From contig VXBA01002640.1 in assembly GCA_013399895.1 (NCBI GenBank), positions 361,111 to 425,110 of the forward strand: DNA of 64,000 bases, given 5' to 3'. The translations under genes and the position numbers were made by a program. A model generated the notes under the pieces. The model was not told the DNA's origin, did not search any database, and was given only the letters and a program-made list of their open reading frames with translations. This document shows positions 21,568 through 35,300 of the stretch, one piece after another. Source of the DNA: Serilophus lunatus (taxonomy: Eukaryota; Chordata; Aves; Passeriformes; Eurylaimidae). Every line of letters starts with the position of its first letter. Within the stretch, counting starts at the first letter, position 1.

Positions 21568-24500
21568 GATGGAAAAAGTTGCACTGTTTCCTGGCCATGC
21601 TGAATTGACATTCAAAGATGTTTTCACAGTAGCTTCTTCACGTACCTAATTGGCCCCAATAGCTTGTGTTGCTTTTTTTGGTTTGGTTTGGGTTTTTTAT
21701 TTATTCAGAGGAATGTTAAAATGCATCAAGTCATGATTTACTGACACACTTAAAAGGTAAATATGGTCAGAAACGGGTGTAGTTTAATCTTTGTTTCTAT
21801 TTAAGAGCAGAAAATCTGAATTTTGTTGGCTGGTCTAATGGGCTGATTTCTTGCCATGCAATTAAAAATATAAAATTATACAATTTTAAAAGAATTATTA
21901 TGTGTGACTTCTCCTGTAAGGAGTGAGTCATACCTTAATTAATCTTAGCTTGTACTTGATAGAATTCAGTTAATTCAGCCCACAAAGAGGAGTTGCCATC
22001 AGTGCCTGGGAAGGGCACCCGAGCTGCTGGACTGGGGCTGGTTTGTCCCACACATCCCTGGGAGCTCTGGGAAGGAGAAGCATTTCTTGCCATGTGATTT
22101 CTGTGCCCCTGGTGCAGTTTGGGCTGTTCCAGAGCCATTTCCAGGCTCCAGCTCTGACCCCAGTGGAGGCTGGGGGGGAGCTGGGCTGGGCTTTGTGTGG
22201 AGGGGTTTGAAGTTCAGCTGGAGTTTGATGTGGTCTTTGCAATGTTCCTCCTGTTTGTCTTTAACTTCATGCAACAAAAAGCTGAGCTTCTCTGGTGGCA
22301 AAGCTCATTTTCTCTGGCTGTAAATGAAATGTATTGTTAGGATCCTGTGCTTTGCAGTTTCATGCCTGTCAGGTCTTTTAGTTCCTATTTAACAGCCCGT
22401 TGAGAGCAGCAGTTCCACACCAGCTTGCACAACTCCTTTTCCAGTGTATCAGATACAGAAGTTACAGGTTTTTTTGGGTAGACCAAAAACTGCTTACTTA
22501 TCTTCTTAGGAAGAGAGTCCACAATAATTATGATTGATAATGATCCTCTCAGTGGTGTAACAGCACAGAGTGATCCTGACTGCCCTGCCTGGGACACGAG
22601 GCTTGTTCTGTCCAGGCTGTCTTTGGTGGCTCAATTTCCTTTTGGTGCTTAAATCTCTGCTAACAGCATGACTTTTGCTTTAAGGCCACATCCAGAAAAG
22701 TGCAAAAAGCTGTAAGAACTTGGAGGAAAAAACCCCAAACATCATCATTATGGGAAAATGGGGTCATGTCATTTTATTATAAGAGTTTGTATAGCTCTAT
22801 TTTCTATGATAAATAGAATATATAGCTCTACATTCTGTGATAAATTAATATTTATCAACTTTTCCTGAAGTAACAGATGCAACACTAAATGCCTTGATTC
22901 TCAATGGCAGCTGAAATACTAATGTTTTTCTCAATCTGCTTAGGGGGATTATAAGGTACAGTTGTATTTAGTAGGTGGGTTGAAAGGTTAAAACTTTCCA
23001 ACTTCAAGTGGTGTTTATTTGGAAGCACAGCACATCAGAGTTGTGTCTTCCTGCTGCATCTCAGGTTCCCTCTGCAGATAGTTCTGGTCCCTTCCTCTGG
23101 CTTCCTTCTTTTTTTTTTTTATTTGCCTGCAAATCTTAAATGCTCCTCTTCCCTCGTGGGTTTTTCTAGAGTTTAACTACTGTGTGCTCTCATCTTCAGT
23201 GTATTTAAATTTAAAAAGAAAGTTTTAAGTTCCCAGAAAGCATCCCAGGTCTCAGAGCTGTCACATCACTCACATACTAACACATGATTTTTGACAGGCA
23301 GGAAATGGTGATGAGTTTGGTGAAATTCTTTGCATGCAAGTTTGGGCTGAAAACTAGATGGGAAAATCTGAATTCTCTTTCCTGGTCCTCAAAATTGTGG
23401 ATTTTATCAAGTCTACTTCAAGCTGTAATGCTGCCAGTGGGGAGCACTGACACTGGGAGAATTCAAGCCACGAATTTTGAAAAGACATTGATGCCAGTGT
23501 GTGAAAACTCAGGTGGTTTTGATGTTTCCCTTCCACCCCCTTCAATTCTTCTGGGAACAGCCTGGAAACAATTCACTTTGGGTGTCCCACTTTTTCTGTG
23601 GCACACCCTGAGTGTTTTCCTGTGGTTCTGAGGAGAGGTAAATCATAAAATGATGACGTTTTTCACTCTGGCTGCCCTGCTGACATGCTCCCTCCCCAGC
23701 ATCCTTCTGCTCTTCCATCCCTCATAACCACGTTGCTTGTTGCCTGTTACAAAGTTCACCTGTGACAGTGTGATGCAAAAAACAGGCAGTAATTTAATGA
23801 GAATTTTGTGAAATTTGGTTGGGTTTTGTTGTTAAACAGGTTGGTTTTTCCTGCTCTCTAATGCTGATATGACCATTTTGGGGGCTCTGGAGCATTCAGG
23901 CTTATCTGTATTGAAAAATAACCCTGCTCCCAAAATATCTATTTTGAACCTGCACAGATTTCCCAAATTCAGCATAAGCAGCTCCAATAAATGTCTGTGG
24001 GAGCACAGGCAGAAGAGTGGGGCAGGGCTGGGCCACAACACGGGCTGGGAGCTGCAGTGGACAACCTCCTGGATGGAGGCTTGCAACAAACCACACTCTC
24101 AAAGTTTAAAAATTCCCTTTTACTTTGAGAACCAAGTGGAGCTGGGCACAGGATGTATTAACAGCCCTGAAATATTTTATTACTGGAGCTTCTGTTGTGA
24201 AGATGCAACAAATAAAAGCTGTGTTCAGAAAACAAGTGGTGCTTGAGGCAGCAGGGGAAGAGGCACAGATGCTATCAGTGGTGACAGGGTGTAGTACTGA
24301 GGAGACCTTACGACTGCCAGGAGTCACACCAGAGCCAAGTGGTTTGTGCAGTGGCAGAATTCATTATCTCAAACCCTGGTGTTCATTTCAGTGTGTGATA
24401 AAGCAGAATATGAACCTTGGTCATGATAGGAAGTCCAAGATAAATGTCTTGTGAAACAGTGCAGACAGATGATCTTTCAGTAGAGCTGGAGGAAATGACA

Positions 24501-26065
24501 GTTAAGCCAGGGTAAAGTATTTGATAAACTTTTTTTCTCCTTTTTTTTTTTTGTGTAGTTAAGATGGTAGAAGGATGTTACCCTTCAATATGATTTTCAC
24601 TTTTGCCTTTTCACTCCTAGTTTATATGGCAGCTCATTAAAACCTTGTCTGCTGTATCAAATCTTACACAGAGCAGATTTATCAAAGAATTTCTGTCAAG
24701 TGAATCCTTTCTTAATCCTGATGCCACAGAGTTCATAACACTCAAATGTAATGATGTCTTTTATGAAAGTAAATTAATGTGAGGAAGTCAGAACGATAAT
24801 AGCCAGATTAATGTTAGATGTCTGAATGACTGTTGCTTAATAAAATTTAAATGCCAATTGTCTTGGCTTCAAAGTTTAAGCAGAAGAACATGTAGGCACA
24901 GGAATGGGGTTATTAAGTTTCTGCCCAATTAAAGGGCAGAAATTTGTTGGGAAACAGTATTGGAGTATGCTTCGTTTTGCCTGTGTGGACATGAAAGGAG
25001 TGCATGTAAAAACATTGTGTTCATGATGGTCCATCTGTGCACTGGGTGAATTGTAGACTTTCCCAGGGATGGAGAATGGAAAGGATGGGGAGGGTGTTGT
25101 TAGTTGACTGGGAGATGGAACTGGGCTGAAGTTTGCTGAGTGTGAGTAACAAAATTGTGGATGGCCAAGCTCTGAGTTCAGCCTGTGCTCTTGGGTGGTT
25201 GGTTTTGTGATCTGGGCTGTAAGATGTCAGGGCTTCAGCTGCAGATGCTGATAAAGAGAATGTCATTGCCTGGTTAAGGAAGTCTCCTGTTCCTGAAAGT
25301 AGTGTTGGTATTGCAGGGTGAAGCAAACAGAAATGCAAAAGCTTGGGAAGGCAAAGTTGAAACTGAGCCTTGCTGAAGAGCAACAGCTTCACTTTCCTCT
25401 CCTGGCTTGGGCTTTGTTCTTGTGACAGAAGGTCGTGGAGGCTCCTGTGTCTTATGTGACCTGGAATCCTGGCTTGGCGCTGTGGTAGGTGCAGAAAATG
25501 ACCATTTTAGTTGGTTATGGCTTTGTTGGGTGACGTTGTTCAGTCCTAGAGACATCCTTCTCCCCTGAGACAGGAGCCTTGTGATGGAGAGAGGGACAGG
25601 GCATGGAGAAATGAACCTTCCTTCCCTCTGTCCACCAGGAGAGCAGGAGGGAGTGGGAAGCTGTCACTTCCTAGACTTTCCTGTTTCTCTCCCATCTCTG
25701 AAGAAAAGGGACAGAAAGGAGATATTAAAGTTGGTGTCCCGTGAGCAGCTCTGCTCTCTGTGAAGGAAAACAGTTGGGGATTCATTTCTGTATATTCCCC
25801 TTCATTTCATTGGAGGGGAACCAGGACACCAGACATTTTTCCTACTGTGAAATACTTCTGCAGAAAAATGAGACATTTTAAAGGATGGGTGCTTGTGCAT
25901 TTTTAAGGTCCCTTAAGTGCTGTTTAAGCAGTATGTTTAGAAATGGACTTGAAACTCGGTTTTGAATGAGCTGTATTGCAAGTGCTGAAAGTAGAAAATT
26001 CCTCCTTAATTTGGCTTTTAAAATCCAGTCACTTTTACTTTAGTTCTTTTACCTTGAAAGGAGGA

Positions 26066-26120
26066 GTGAAACTAGGTGATCTTTAAGGTCCCTTCCAACC
26101 CAAACCAACCTGTGATTCTA
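26066..26120 (+). mobile_element. CR1 LINE 3' tail remnant (sense)
   Basis: A short terminal piece reading actaggtgatctttaaggtc then ccttccaacccaaaccaacc and tgtgattcta. This is the extreme 3' end of CR1, ending in the GATTCTA-type repeat. Confidence 0.8.
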
Positions 26121-29100
26121 CCTTGTTTCTTTGTCCTGGATCTCATGTGTGATGATTGATATACCAGTTCTCATCTGAAATTGTTTAATGAAATGTTATA
26201 TATGCCGAGCCTCTTTCTAAAGGATCCCCAAGTCATTTTCCAGTGGTTAGTGTTGAGTTACAAATTATCCCTGTAATTCTTTTATCCATCATTGGCGTGT
26301 GTTGGCTCCTCAGGAGGAAGATGCTGACTGATCCTTGGGTAACCTGATATTTGAGGGATGAAGGGGGAATCTGACAGATAGAACTCAAGAGCAGGATGTA
26401 ATTACTTGCACTGTCACTTGGCTGAAACGCTGGAATTATCAACGTGCTCCTTCAGAAAGTGCTGTGGGATTTTTCTCAGCTAACAGTGGTGAGGGATTTG
26501 TGCTCGTTTGTCTGAGGAGCAGCAGCAAGTCTGGGCACATTGTGCTCTGTGGGGATTTCTGAGTGGGGAGGAGAATTGCCTGCAGCAGACTGCTGGCTCT
26601 GCCCTCCCTGGGAGTTCTGTCAAACATTAACCTGACCTAGGCCAACTCACTTTTTTATTATTTTTATTTAGAGCTCTCCCAGTATGTACAGAGGTGTTCC
26701 CATCTGACTCTTAGGGCACTTCATGTTCTCCCTGTTGAATGTGCAGCAGGGATCCTGATATGAAGGGTGGGATACAAATGTTTGTATTGTAGAAATGAGA
26801 AACATTTATGTTTCAGTTAGATTTCTATTTGTATCATATTCCCAATACAATTGTATTTGAATTGTATTCCCAAGAGCTCCAATGAAACCTTGGAAAAAGG
26901 GAGATGGAGCTGTGGTTCATTCTCATCAGAATACCTCAGTGAGATGGTGTCTCGAGCTTTCCTGTGTTCACCTGTGCAGCCTCACCATGTGATAGTGAGT
27001 TATTGAGCTACAATTTTGGAGTACTGCTGCTGTCACCAACCTTTTCCTTGGTGGAGCAGATCCCATGTGCTGCTGGAGCCATCCCAAACCAAATCCCCCT
27101 CCCTTGGCTGCAGCCTTTGTGTCAGGAGGTGTTAGAGAGACAAACAGAAAGCAACATCCTTTTGACAAGTTGGTTTTTTCCCATTTCTGAACACGATATT
27201 ATTTGAATTCTCTGTAAGCTCTTTAGTTTTGTTCTTTATTTCAGTTATAAAACTATGAAGATGATTTTGTGCTGCTTCTGTATTTGCAGCACCATGGTTA
27301 TCCTTTAAACTTGTCCTGGAGAATCATCCCACTTGTGCTTTCTTGGGCAAAGCTGTATCATTTTAGTAGGAAAAGTTACTTTTTTTCTGCTTTTTCCTTC
27401 TTTATCGTAATACAGAAGGCTGGAAGTTAAATTAGCATTCACTTTTATGTGACAAGTACTAAGTTGCTCTTGGTAACACCAGAGCACATTCCTCGTTGTG
27501 TGACAGTGGGATTTTGTTGGTTTTTTTCAGTTTCTCCCTTTTTTAACAGCTCTTCTGTGAGTATGTTTGTGTTAAAATCTGACAGAGTAGCATTTTAGGA
27601 TTGTGTGCGTGATATTAGTGCAGGATTTTTGGTGGTGCCATACTCAATGCACCAGCTGGGAGAAGCTTGCCATGCCATCTCCTGAGATGCCCCTTGCTAT
27701 TCATGGTACAAGTAAGAAAAAATATTTGAAATAACTAACAGGCATCTTTGGGAGGGAGTTGGGTGCAGCATTAAGGCAGCTTCAGGTGTTTTAAAATGCC
27801 TTCTGAAAACATCGTTCTGTATTACAAACAGACTTTCCAGCTCTTTTTTCCTCTCCTTTCGAGAAAAAAGAATAAAATGGGAGTTGTGTGTGCCCCCACA
27901 GCTGGGTGTGCCCCACACAAAGCCTGAGATACTCCGTGTTCTCTGAACGTGTTTATCATTCGTGGCCAAATGTTGTCAAATGTTTAAACACAAAACTTGT
28001 GTTTCATCACTGCCAGTTAACCAGCACTGGATAAACGAACTGTTTGATTCCTCTTGCTTATGAAACCAATTGAAATTGAAGAAAGCCTGGCCTTAAATGA
28101 GGATGTCTTGAAGGAAGTGGAGGTGTTGTAAACAGGCTTTGAAGATCCACCGGTGCCTGGTTGAGATGTGGTGGGTTTGGATCCCTTTTGTGAGGCTGCA
28201 CTTGGAAGGTTCCTCGGGCCAACCTTTGCCTTTGATGGTTTTGCCTGACAATGTCTGGGAAGATGGAGAGATGGTGCTGGTGGTGAACTGGGGCGAGGGC
28301 AGGAGCTTGGATGCCTGATGTGGGGGAGAAGAAGCTGCCAGACCTACGCCTGTACCCAGGGTTTGGCCAAGGTCCTCTTTCCTTTAATAGTGTTGCCAGG
28401 AAAACTTTGCCAATGTAGGTGTGTTGGTTGGGTTTTATTTTTAATCTGAAATCGTTGTCCAAAAGTCCCAGAGCTGGGATGTGCCCCCCTGCTTGGAGCT
28501 GAGGGAGTGGGAGGTGGGAAGCAGGAGAAGGCAGCAGCAGCACTGCCATTTCATAATGCCAGTTATACAATCCAAGAAGAGGGTGGCTTGAGGGAGCTCA
28601 AGCCAAAGCCATGCCCTTGTTGGATTAAGGATGAACAGAAATACCAAATAGGATTTAGGAAGATGTTGAAAGGAGAAGTTAAGATTGTGTTTGTGGTACA
28701 GATGATTCGAGTGGTACTCAAGCAGCTGATGTGCTCAGTGCACCTGGAGCAGCAGTTAATGGTGGTTAAAGAATACACACAGGAGAATGTTGTGTCAGGA
28801 GTTTCTATGAGCTCCCTGCTGGTTTTCCTGCTTTGTTTCAACTCTTCCTATTGAGCTGGATGAAAGGTGTGAGACCTGAACAGGTAGAAGTTCAGTGAAG
28901 TCAAATAGACATGGACTGTGCAGGTACAGAGGGACACACTGAGCACAAGGAATGACTCAAAACATGTAGAATTAAGCTTCCTAAAAACTGAAATACTGTG
29001 CTGTGCTTCAGGCCTGCTTTCTAATTTCTTTTAGTTTTTGAGCTTCTCTTTTCCCAGATATGAAAATTAAGATGATTTTGGTCCTTGCTGCAGGGATGTT

Positions 29101-31301
29101 AGTTTTGTCTCCAGCAGAGCCTGGCTCTGCTCCTCCTTCACACTTTGCTCAGGCCTCCCAGGAAGAGGGAAATCGTAGCAGAATTCTCTTGGTAGCTGCA
29201 AGTACAGGGCAACAAGTTCTTCATCTTCCACTTCCAGGCCCGGTGTGCAGAGAGGGAGAAGCAGGGCTGCCGTCCTCATGCCCAGAGGATGGGGTAGGAG
29301 TGATGGGAGCTCAGCTGCACCCAACTGCTCCTGGCTTTTCCATTGTATGGCAAAAGGTTTAAGTCTTGGAGAGGAAGCAGCAATTCTTCCTCTGAGCAGC
29401 TCTGACACTGCAGTTGGTGGGAGCAGGGATGGGCAGAGCTCCTTCCTCCAGTCAGAATCCAAACTGGGAGAGAGCAGAGCACCAGTAGAACTTGGGGGAA
29501 AAAAAACCTGAGGACCAGCAAATAATACAGAACTTTCATCATACCAGTACATTTTATATAGTGGGTTTGAAAGGTTTGTTATGATTCAAGTGGTTTGAAA
29601 ACTTGGTTTCGCAATTTCCTTTACACTGGAGGGAGTTGCTGGCAGTGTTGAGCACTAGACAGGCCTTGGTGTCTGCTTTTCAAAGCACCTCTCCTTGCTT
29701 TTCCTGAACCGTGGGCACCTCATTTTCTGGTACATCTCGTGTCTGTGGAGCACACGGATTTAATTGGGAAGTTGTCTGAAGTTCAGAGCTGAGGAAGCCT
29801 CACTGACTTCCTTTATTTACACATTTAATGCTAGTGTGATTTTAATAGCTTTGTACACATTACAGGCACTTAAAATAGCTCTGTGCAGAGATTAGATGAT
29901 TAGATACAAACAGGTCTAACTCGAATTGTATTCAAACTGTTTGCTCTAATAAAAAATGTGAAATAATGAAAAAAAACGAAGCCCAGTCCCCTTACAGTGA
30001 AGGTGGCTACCCATGGGGGCATTTTATCATTTATGGCATGAGAAAAGATTGGGGAGGAGGGGTTAAAAGTGTGAATAACATGTATTTCTGATGATTAATT
30101 TTACATTGACCTGAGCAGGTACAGTCAGATCAGCTCTGGATTTGCTCCAGCTCAGATCTCAAATGGATCTTTGCTACAAAGTGCCTTTCCTGTGACAGTG
30201 TTGGTACAAATGTTAGTTTATCTTCAGTCCCAAGAGTTACAGTGAATGTTGACAAAATTTTAAAAGATGATCCTGTAAAAAACAGTGAAGCTCTTTGCTA
30301 ATATTTAACCCTCTATTTGAAAATTATAGATGTAAGATTCTTAGTTAACATTACAATATTCTGAATGTACAGCTGTATATAATTCCCAATCTTAGTGTAT
30401 TGAGAGGAATGAACCACCCAAAACCAGGACACTCCTGTTCCCTGCCTCAAAATTTGCCTTCAATAGTAAATGCCATCAACTGAGACTGTTCCAGTTGGCT
30501 TTATCTGATCAGTGTGCATAATTAAATCTGGTATTTGTCTCTGTTTAAATCCTACATATGTAAGAAATTGGGCTGCAGTCTGAAGAATAATCTTTTTAAG
30601 ACAATTTTTTAAAACAAGTTTGTCATCAATGCCAAAATGATGCCAGTTTGCTGGCTACATTCCAGTGTACAGATCCCTCTCTCAGCCTTGTGGTCACCTG
30701 CAGTTAAATTGAGTTCAGCTGATTACAGGAGAACTGGAGAAAAAAGTAATTTTCCACATAAAGTTTAAAAGTTAATTGTATTCATAGGCTTGATGTCATC
30801 ATTGCCTGAATGAAGTTAATAGTTGTACCTTGTTTGCAATGCAGGGAAATACAACAAACCTGTCACCTTAAAAAGCATCAAAGAGCTGAACTTACACTTT
30901 GGGTTTATTCTGGTTTGGGCATCCTCTTAGATTTCACTGTTTTCAAAGCAATAGACAAAATGAAGATAAATGAATAAGAAATGTAAAAGGCTCAAATGTT
31001 ACTGAGGTGAAAAGATTCATATTTCAAAAACTGAGTGATGGGTTGAAGTTTTTTTGTTGAGAATGGAGTAGTTGCACAGCTATTGCACAGCTTTCAGCAT
31101 CATGCTGTAGCAAGGTTTTTTTCATTTTAATAATCAGGCAGCTGTCTAAAAACATGAAATAATGGTTTTCTAAGCAGCCAACATTTTCATTTTAGACTGC
31201 AAATTATGTGGAAGAACATCAGTTTCTCTCCTGAAGCACCTACTGTACTTTGGATTTCAGCAAAGCACATTTTTAAATCACTTGATGTGAAGTTTTAACA
31301 C

Positions 31302-31450
31302 ATGTTGTGGCTGCCCCATCCCTGGAAGTGTCCAAGGCCAGGTTGGACAGGGCTTGGAGCAACCTGGTCTGGTGGACGGTCCCCACCCATGGCAGGGAGT
31401 GGAATGAGATGAGCTTTCAGGTCCCTTACAACCCAAACCATTCTGGGATT
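31302..31450 (+). mobile_element. CR1 LINE 3' fragment (sense)
   Basis: The words ggctgccccatccctggaag, tgtccaaggccaggttggac, agggcttggagcaacctggt, acccatggcagggagtggaa and acccaaaccattctggga are in the CR1 sense order. It lies about 800 bp upstream of the first coding exon of AFF4. Confidence 0.9.
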
Positions 31451-32251
31451 AAATGCTAAAGGAATTAATACCATCTTATTTATCATCATATTTTGTTTGC
31501 TCCTTTAAGTCCCAATGCTTTACCAGGCTCACATGTAATCTTTTCCAACTTTTGTGAGTGCTGCAACCATTTGACATATTTCTGTTGACACAAGCAGCAA
31601 GACCACGCTGCAAAGTAGAATTTATAAGAAGGGATATTTGCAGGTTTTTAATCTGCACTTCTGCAGTAGGAGAATATGGTCCAAGGCAAAATATTGCCAG
31701 AACTTCCCTGAAATTACTGCTTTGAGTAGAAATGCCTTTTGGGAGTCAGGGAGGAAGGGAGACCTGGAAGCCACATCAAAGCTTGAGGTTAGAGTATGTT
31801 GGAGGATGGGTGCCAAAAAAAGGTATGTCAGCACCAAAAATAAACCCAAACCTACAGGTAAAGTCAGGCACTGAATGGGTTGGGGGGGTTACAGAACGTC
31901 TGGGGGATGTGGGAGAGAAAATGTATTTTAGAAATGAATGGGAGATGTGCAGCGTGGGTTGAGGCAGTGAAATGAGTCGAGCAGGTGAAAGGGTTTGCAA
32001 TGGTTCCTTGCCTCAGGACTCTGTGGGGCTTTTCAATTTTTTTTTTTAATCCTCCCTAAAGTTTCCCTATTAAAGCAGCTGTACATTGAGGGTTAGAGCT
32101 CTTCAGAGGGGGAGGTGGCTGAAATGGGACAAATGTGTTGGTTTTGAGGAGTTAAAGCCTTCATTCTCTGGCCAAACAGGGCCAGGGGCTGACTCTGTGC
32201 ACTCCTGGTTTCCTTCTGTGATCAGAAATTATCTCTCTTGCCCGTAGCAAC

Positions 32252-32374
32252 ATGAACCGTGAGGACCGGAATGTGCTGCGTATGAAAGAAAGGGAAAGGC
32301 GAAATCAAGAAATTCAGCAGGGGGACGAGGCCTTTCCACCCAACTCCCCTCTCTTTGCTGAGCCTTACAAAGTG
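32252..32374 (+). CDS. AFF4: AFF4 exon with start codon: P-TEFb-binding N-terminus
   Basis: The exon itself begins at 32248 with four untranslated bases after the acceptor (cccgtag). It encodes residues 1-41, beginning MNREDRNVLRMKERERRNQE and ending LFAEPYKV in phase 0. In human AFF4 the segment from about residue 30 to 70 lies along cyclin T1 and is needed for P-TEFb recruitment; LFAEPYKV is the start of that contact region. Confidence 0.96.
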
Positions 32375-35300
32375 GTGAGTTTCTGAAGCTCTTACAAATG
32401 CAGGTTTAAGAGCAGGAATCGTATTTTAAATATGTTTTCCTCTGCACTCTTTTTAGATCCGAAGCTCTTATGGCAACCGGTTTTTTAAGCAGGGATTGAA
32501 AATGTTGGAGAGTCACTAACCAGCTCCACTCTGGCAGATTTATAGTGCTTAGGAAGGAGGGGAAGCTTTGAAGGGAGTGAGAAAAGGAAAAATAAAACCA
32601 TAATTTTTTCTTTCCTTCACCTTCTCTACAGTGACTCAAAACAATCAAATTGTCCATTGTGTGATGCCAAGTTACCATTTTTGGGGTACTTTAACTGGTT
32701 GCTAAACTTTCTAACCTTTAGTGAGTGTAATCCAGGCCTGGGCAAGTTCAGAAAGAGAATGCTTAAATAGGAAGTTAATTTCAAATGCTGAAATGCCTGA
32801 TATGATGGAATTATCAGCTCTAATTAGTACTGCAGTAGTTTGTATCTGATTTTTTTAGTTTGTTTTGAAGGAGTTGATTCTGTTTGGGATCTTGCATAGC
32901 TTTAAGCCTGTACTGGGTTTCCTGCCAGGTTTGCTTTGCTGAGCAGAACAGGAAAAAATAACCTAATTCTGGGATAACTAATAAAATACCATTTAAGATT
33001 TTAATTATGTAGCTCAGAACTCACTTTGGAAGCAAACCTTTTCCCTTATTACAATTTCTGCTGGTTTGCAAGAAGTAAAATGTTGTTATTTGAAACTTCC
33101 TTCTTCCTGCAGGAGGAAAGTTGAGGAACACTTGATGGCTTTTTTATTCCTGTCCTTGATAACCAAATCCTACCTTTATGAAGTTAACTAGAGCTGGTTG
33201 GGATGCATGGGGAATGATCCAGTAGACCTGGTTTGGAAAAAAAAATTATTATAGAAGAAAGAGCCCTTTTAACTGTGGGCAACAGACATTGTGCCAAAAT
33301 AAATACCAATTAAAAATGACATGCAGGGGTGAGGTTAAGCTGATTTTATTTTACTGCTAATTAAAACTTTTTAGGATTGATGCATTCTGCGTTAAGAGAA
33401 ATAATTTTTAAGGTGGCAGTAGGCATCTGCAGCTTTTAAACTTGCATCAAGGTCACCACTGCATTATTTGAAGCACAGATTACTGCTGTTTCAACTGTTC
33501 CTGCTGCTGAAGTACATAATTTTCTTGTGTTTTGAGGAGTTAAATTACTGCTTCAAGAATAGAATTGGAAATTGGAAACAATGGCAAAAGAGACATGGAT
33601 TCTAGTCATGAGCTTAGCCCTGAGAGTTAGATTAAGTGCCATAGTTGTCAAATCAACTAACTGAAAGTGAAGTTGTGATTGGTTTTAAATGATTATTTGT
33701 TTGACATTGTTTTCCCAGACCAGCAAAGAAGACAAGTTGTCCAGTCGTATCCAGAGCATGCTTGGTAACTATGATGAAATGACGGATCTCATCGGAGACA
33801 GACCACTCCAGAAGCTCGTTGCAATTCCCAAACCGACCGTTCCATCAGCACCCGACGAGAAATCAAACCAAAGCTTCTTTGGTGATCAGAGGCACAGCAC
33901 AGGCTCCCACCAGAGCAGCAAATGGACTCCAGTGGGGCCAGCTCCCAGCACCTCCTCCCAGTCCCAGAAGCGCTCCTCGGGCCTGGCAGGGCACGGGCAG
34001 CGCTCGGGGGGCACCAGCACGGGCAGCGCCGGCCAGAGGCACGACCGCGACTCCTACGGCGGCAGCAGCAGCAGGAAAAAAAGCCAGCATGGATCTGAAC
34101 ACTCCAAACCCCGTTCTTCCAGCCCTGGGAAACCACCTGCTGTCTCCTCGTTGAGCTCCAGCCATTCGAGATCTCATGGGAACGATCACCACGGCAAAGA
34201 ACACCAACGGTCCAAATCGCCCCGGGATCCTGATGCCAACTGGGACTCTCCCTCCCGTGTTCCCTCATTTTCAAGTGGACAACACTCTAATCAGTCTTTT
34301 CCACCTTCACTCATGTCCAAGTCCAGTTCAATGTTACAGAAACCCACTGCATACGTCAGGCCGATGGACGGGCAGGAATCCATGGAACCAAAGTTACCCT
34401 CGGAACACTACAGCAGTCAGACCCACAGCAGCGCCGTCAATGAGCTGAAGCCCAGCAGCAAAGCACACCTAACCAAGCTGAAAATTCCCTCTCAGCCACT
34501 GGATGTAAGTTGCTGGCTGTTTCCTGGTTTCTGAAACGTAAAACCATTTGGGCTGGGATTTTCCAGCTTCTTTAAAATCCCAATCTGCCTGACCAAAATT
34601 GAGCTTTTAGTAAACACTGGGTTTTTTGTTACACAAAGCACTTTAGCCATAAGCAGTGAAGGCTGTATTTTCAATGGGGAACATGCAAAAGCAGTAGTAT
34701 TTTTTTCTTCAGTTTCTTCCATGTGAATACTGAGATTTTTATTAAGTGAAGGCTGAGACATTCAGGAAGGGCGAGATAACCTAGAAAGTCTAAATTTCGT
34801 GGTGTATTTCTCTAGTCAGAAGTTAGTGAAATAGTAGGAATTTCACAAATGTTTTGACAAGCTGGATACCAGGAGCCCAGTTGACTTGTTGATAATATCT
34901 GTTTATATCAGATTTTCTTTTGAAGTGTGTAGCAATTACTAGATGCAATTATTACCCCTTCACCTAGGGAAAAGCAGCTCACCCTAATGCACCAAAACTG
35001 AACAGGGTTCAAAACTTTTATCAGTTGTGCTGGATATAAAATACTATTGAGTTAACAACTGTTGACTTGACTTGCTACGACTCTGACTCCAGCTCACTGA
35101 CAAGGAGAGTGCTTTTCCCAGTATCAAATCTCCTGTTTAACTGCTTAAGTCATGGTAGCCAGAGAAAAGCCTTTGTTCCTGGGATTTCAACAAATAGCAA
35201 AATAAAATCCAGGAGACAGGTAAGGAAATTAACAATTATTTTCTTTTTGAAGCCTTGCCATGTTAATGCTGATGCAGTGAATCCTGTAGTGGCTTTGCTT

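Larger units (their letters stand above)
15014..32247 (+). other. AFF4: AFF4 intron 1 (right of the gap)
   Basis: About 17 kb between the promoter island and the exon carrying the start codon. It holds several CR1 fragments (listed separately), a 13-C run at 15313-15325, a (GTT)5 run at 19878-19892 and a polypyrimidine array at 21382-21567. The region 28058-29552 is dense in open frames on both strands but shows no recognisable protein. I see no confirmed nested gene. Confidence 0.75.

Noticed and set aside
28058..28570. 170-codon antisense frame as a real gene
   Set aside because: No recognisable domain and no clear promoter or splice structure; kept only as part of the ORF-dense island finding.
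33789..34448. Other-frame and antisense reading frames over the large AFF4 exons (also 46637-47227)
   Set aside because: They lie wholly inside exons assigned to AFF4 by homology and phase.
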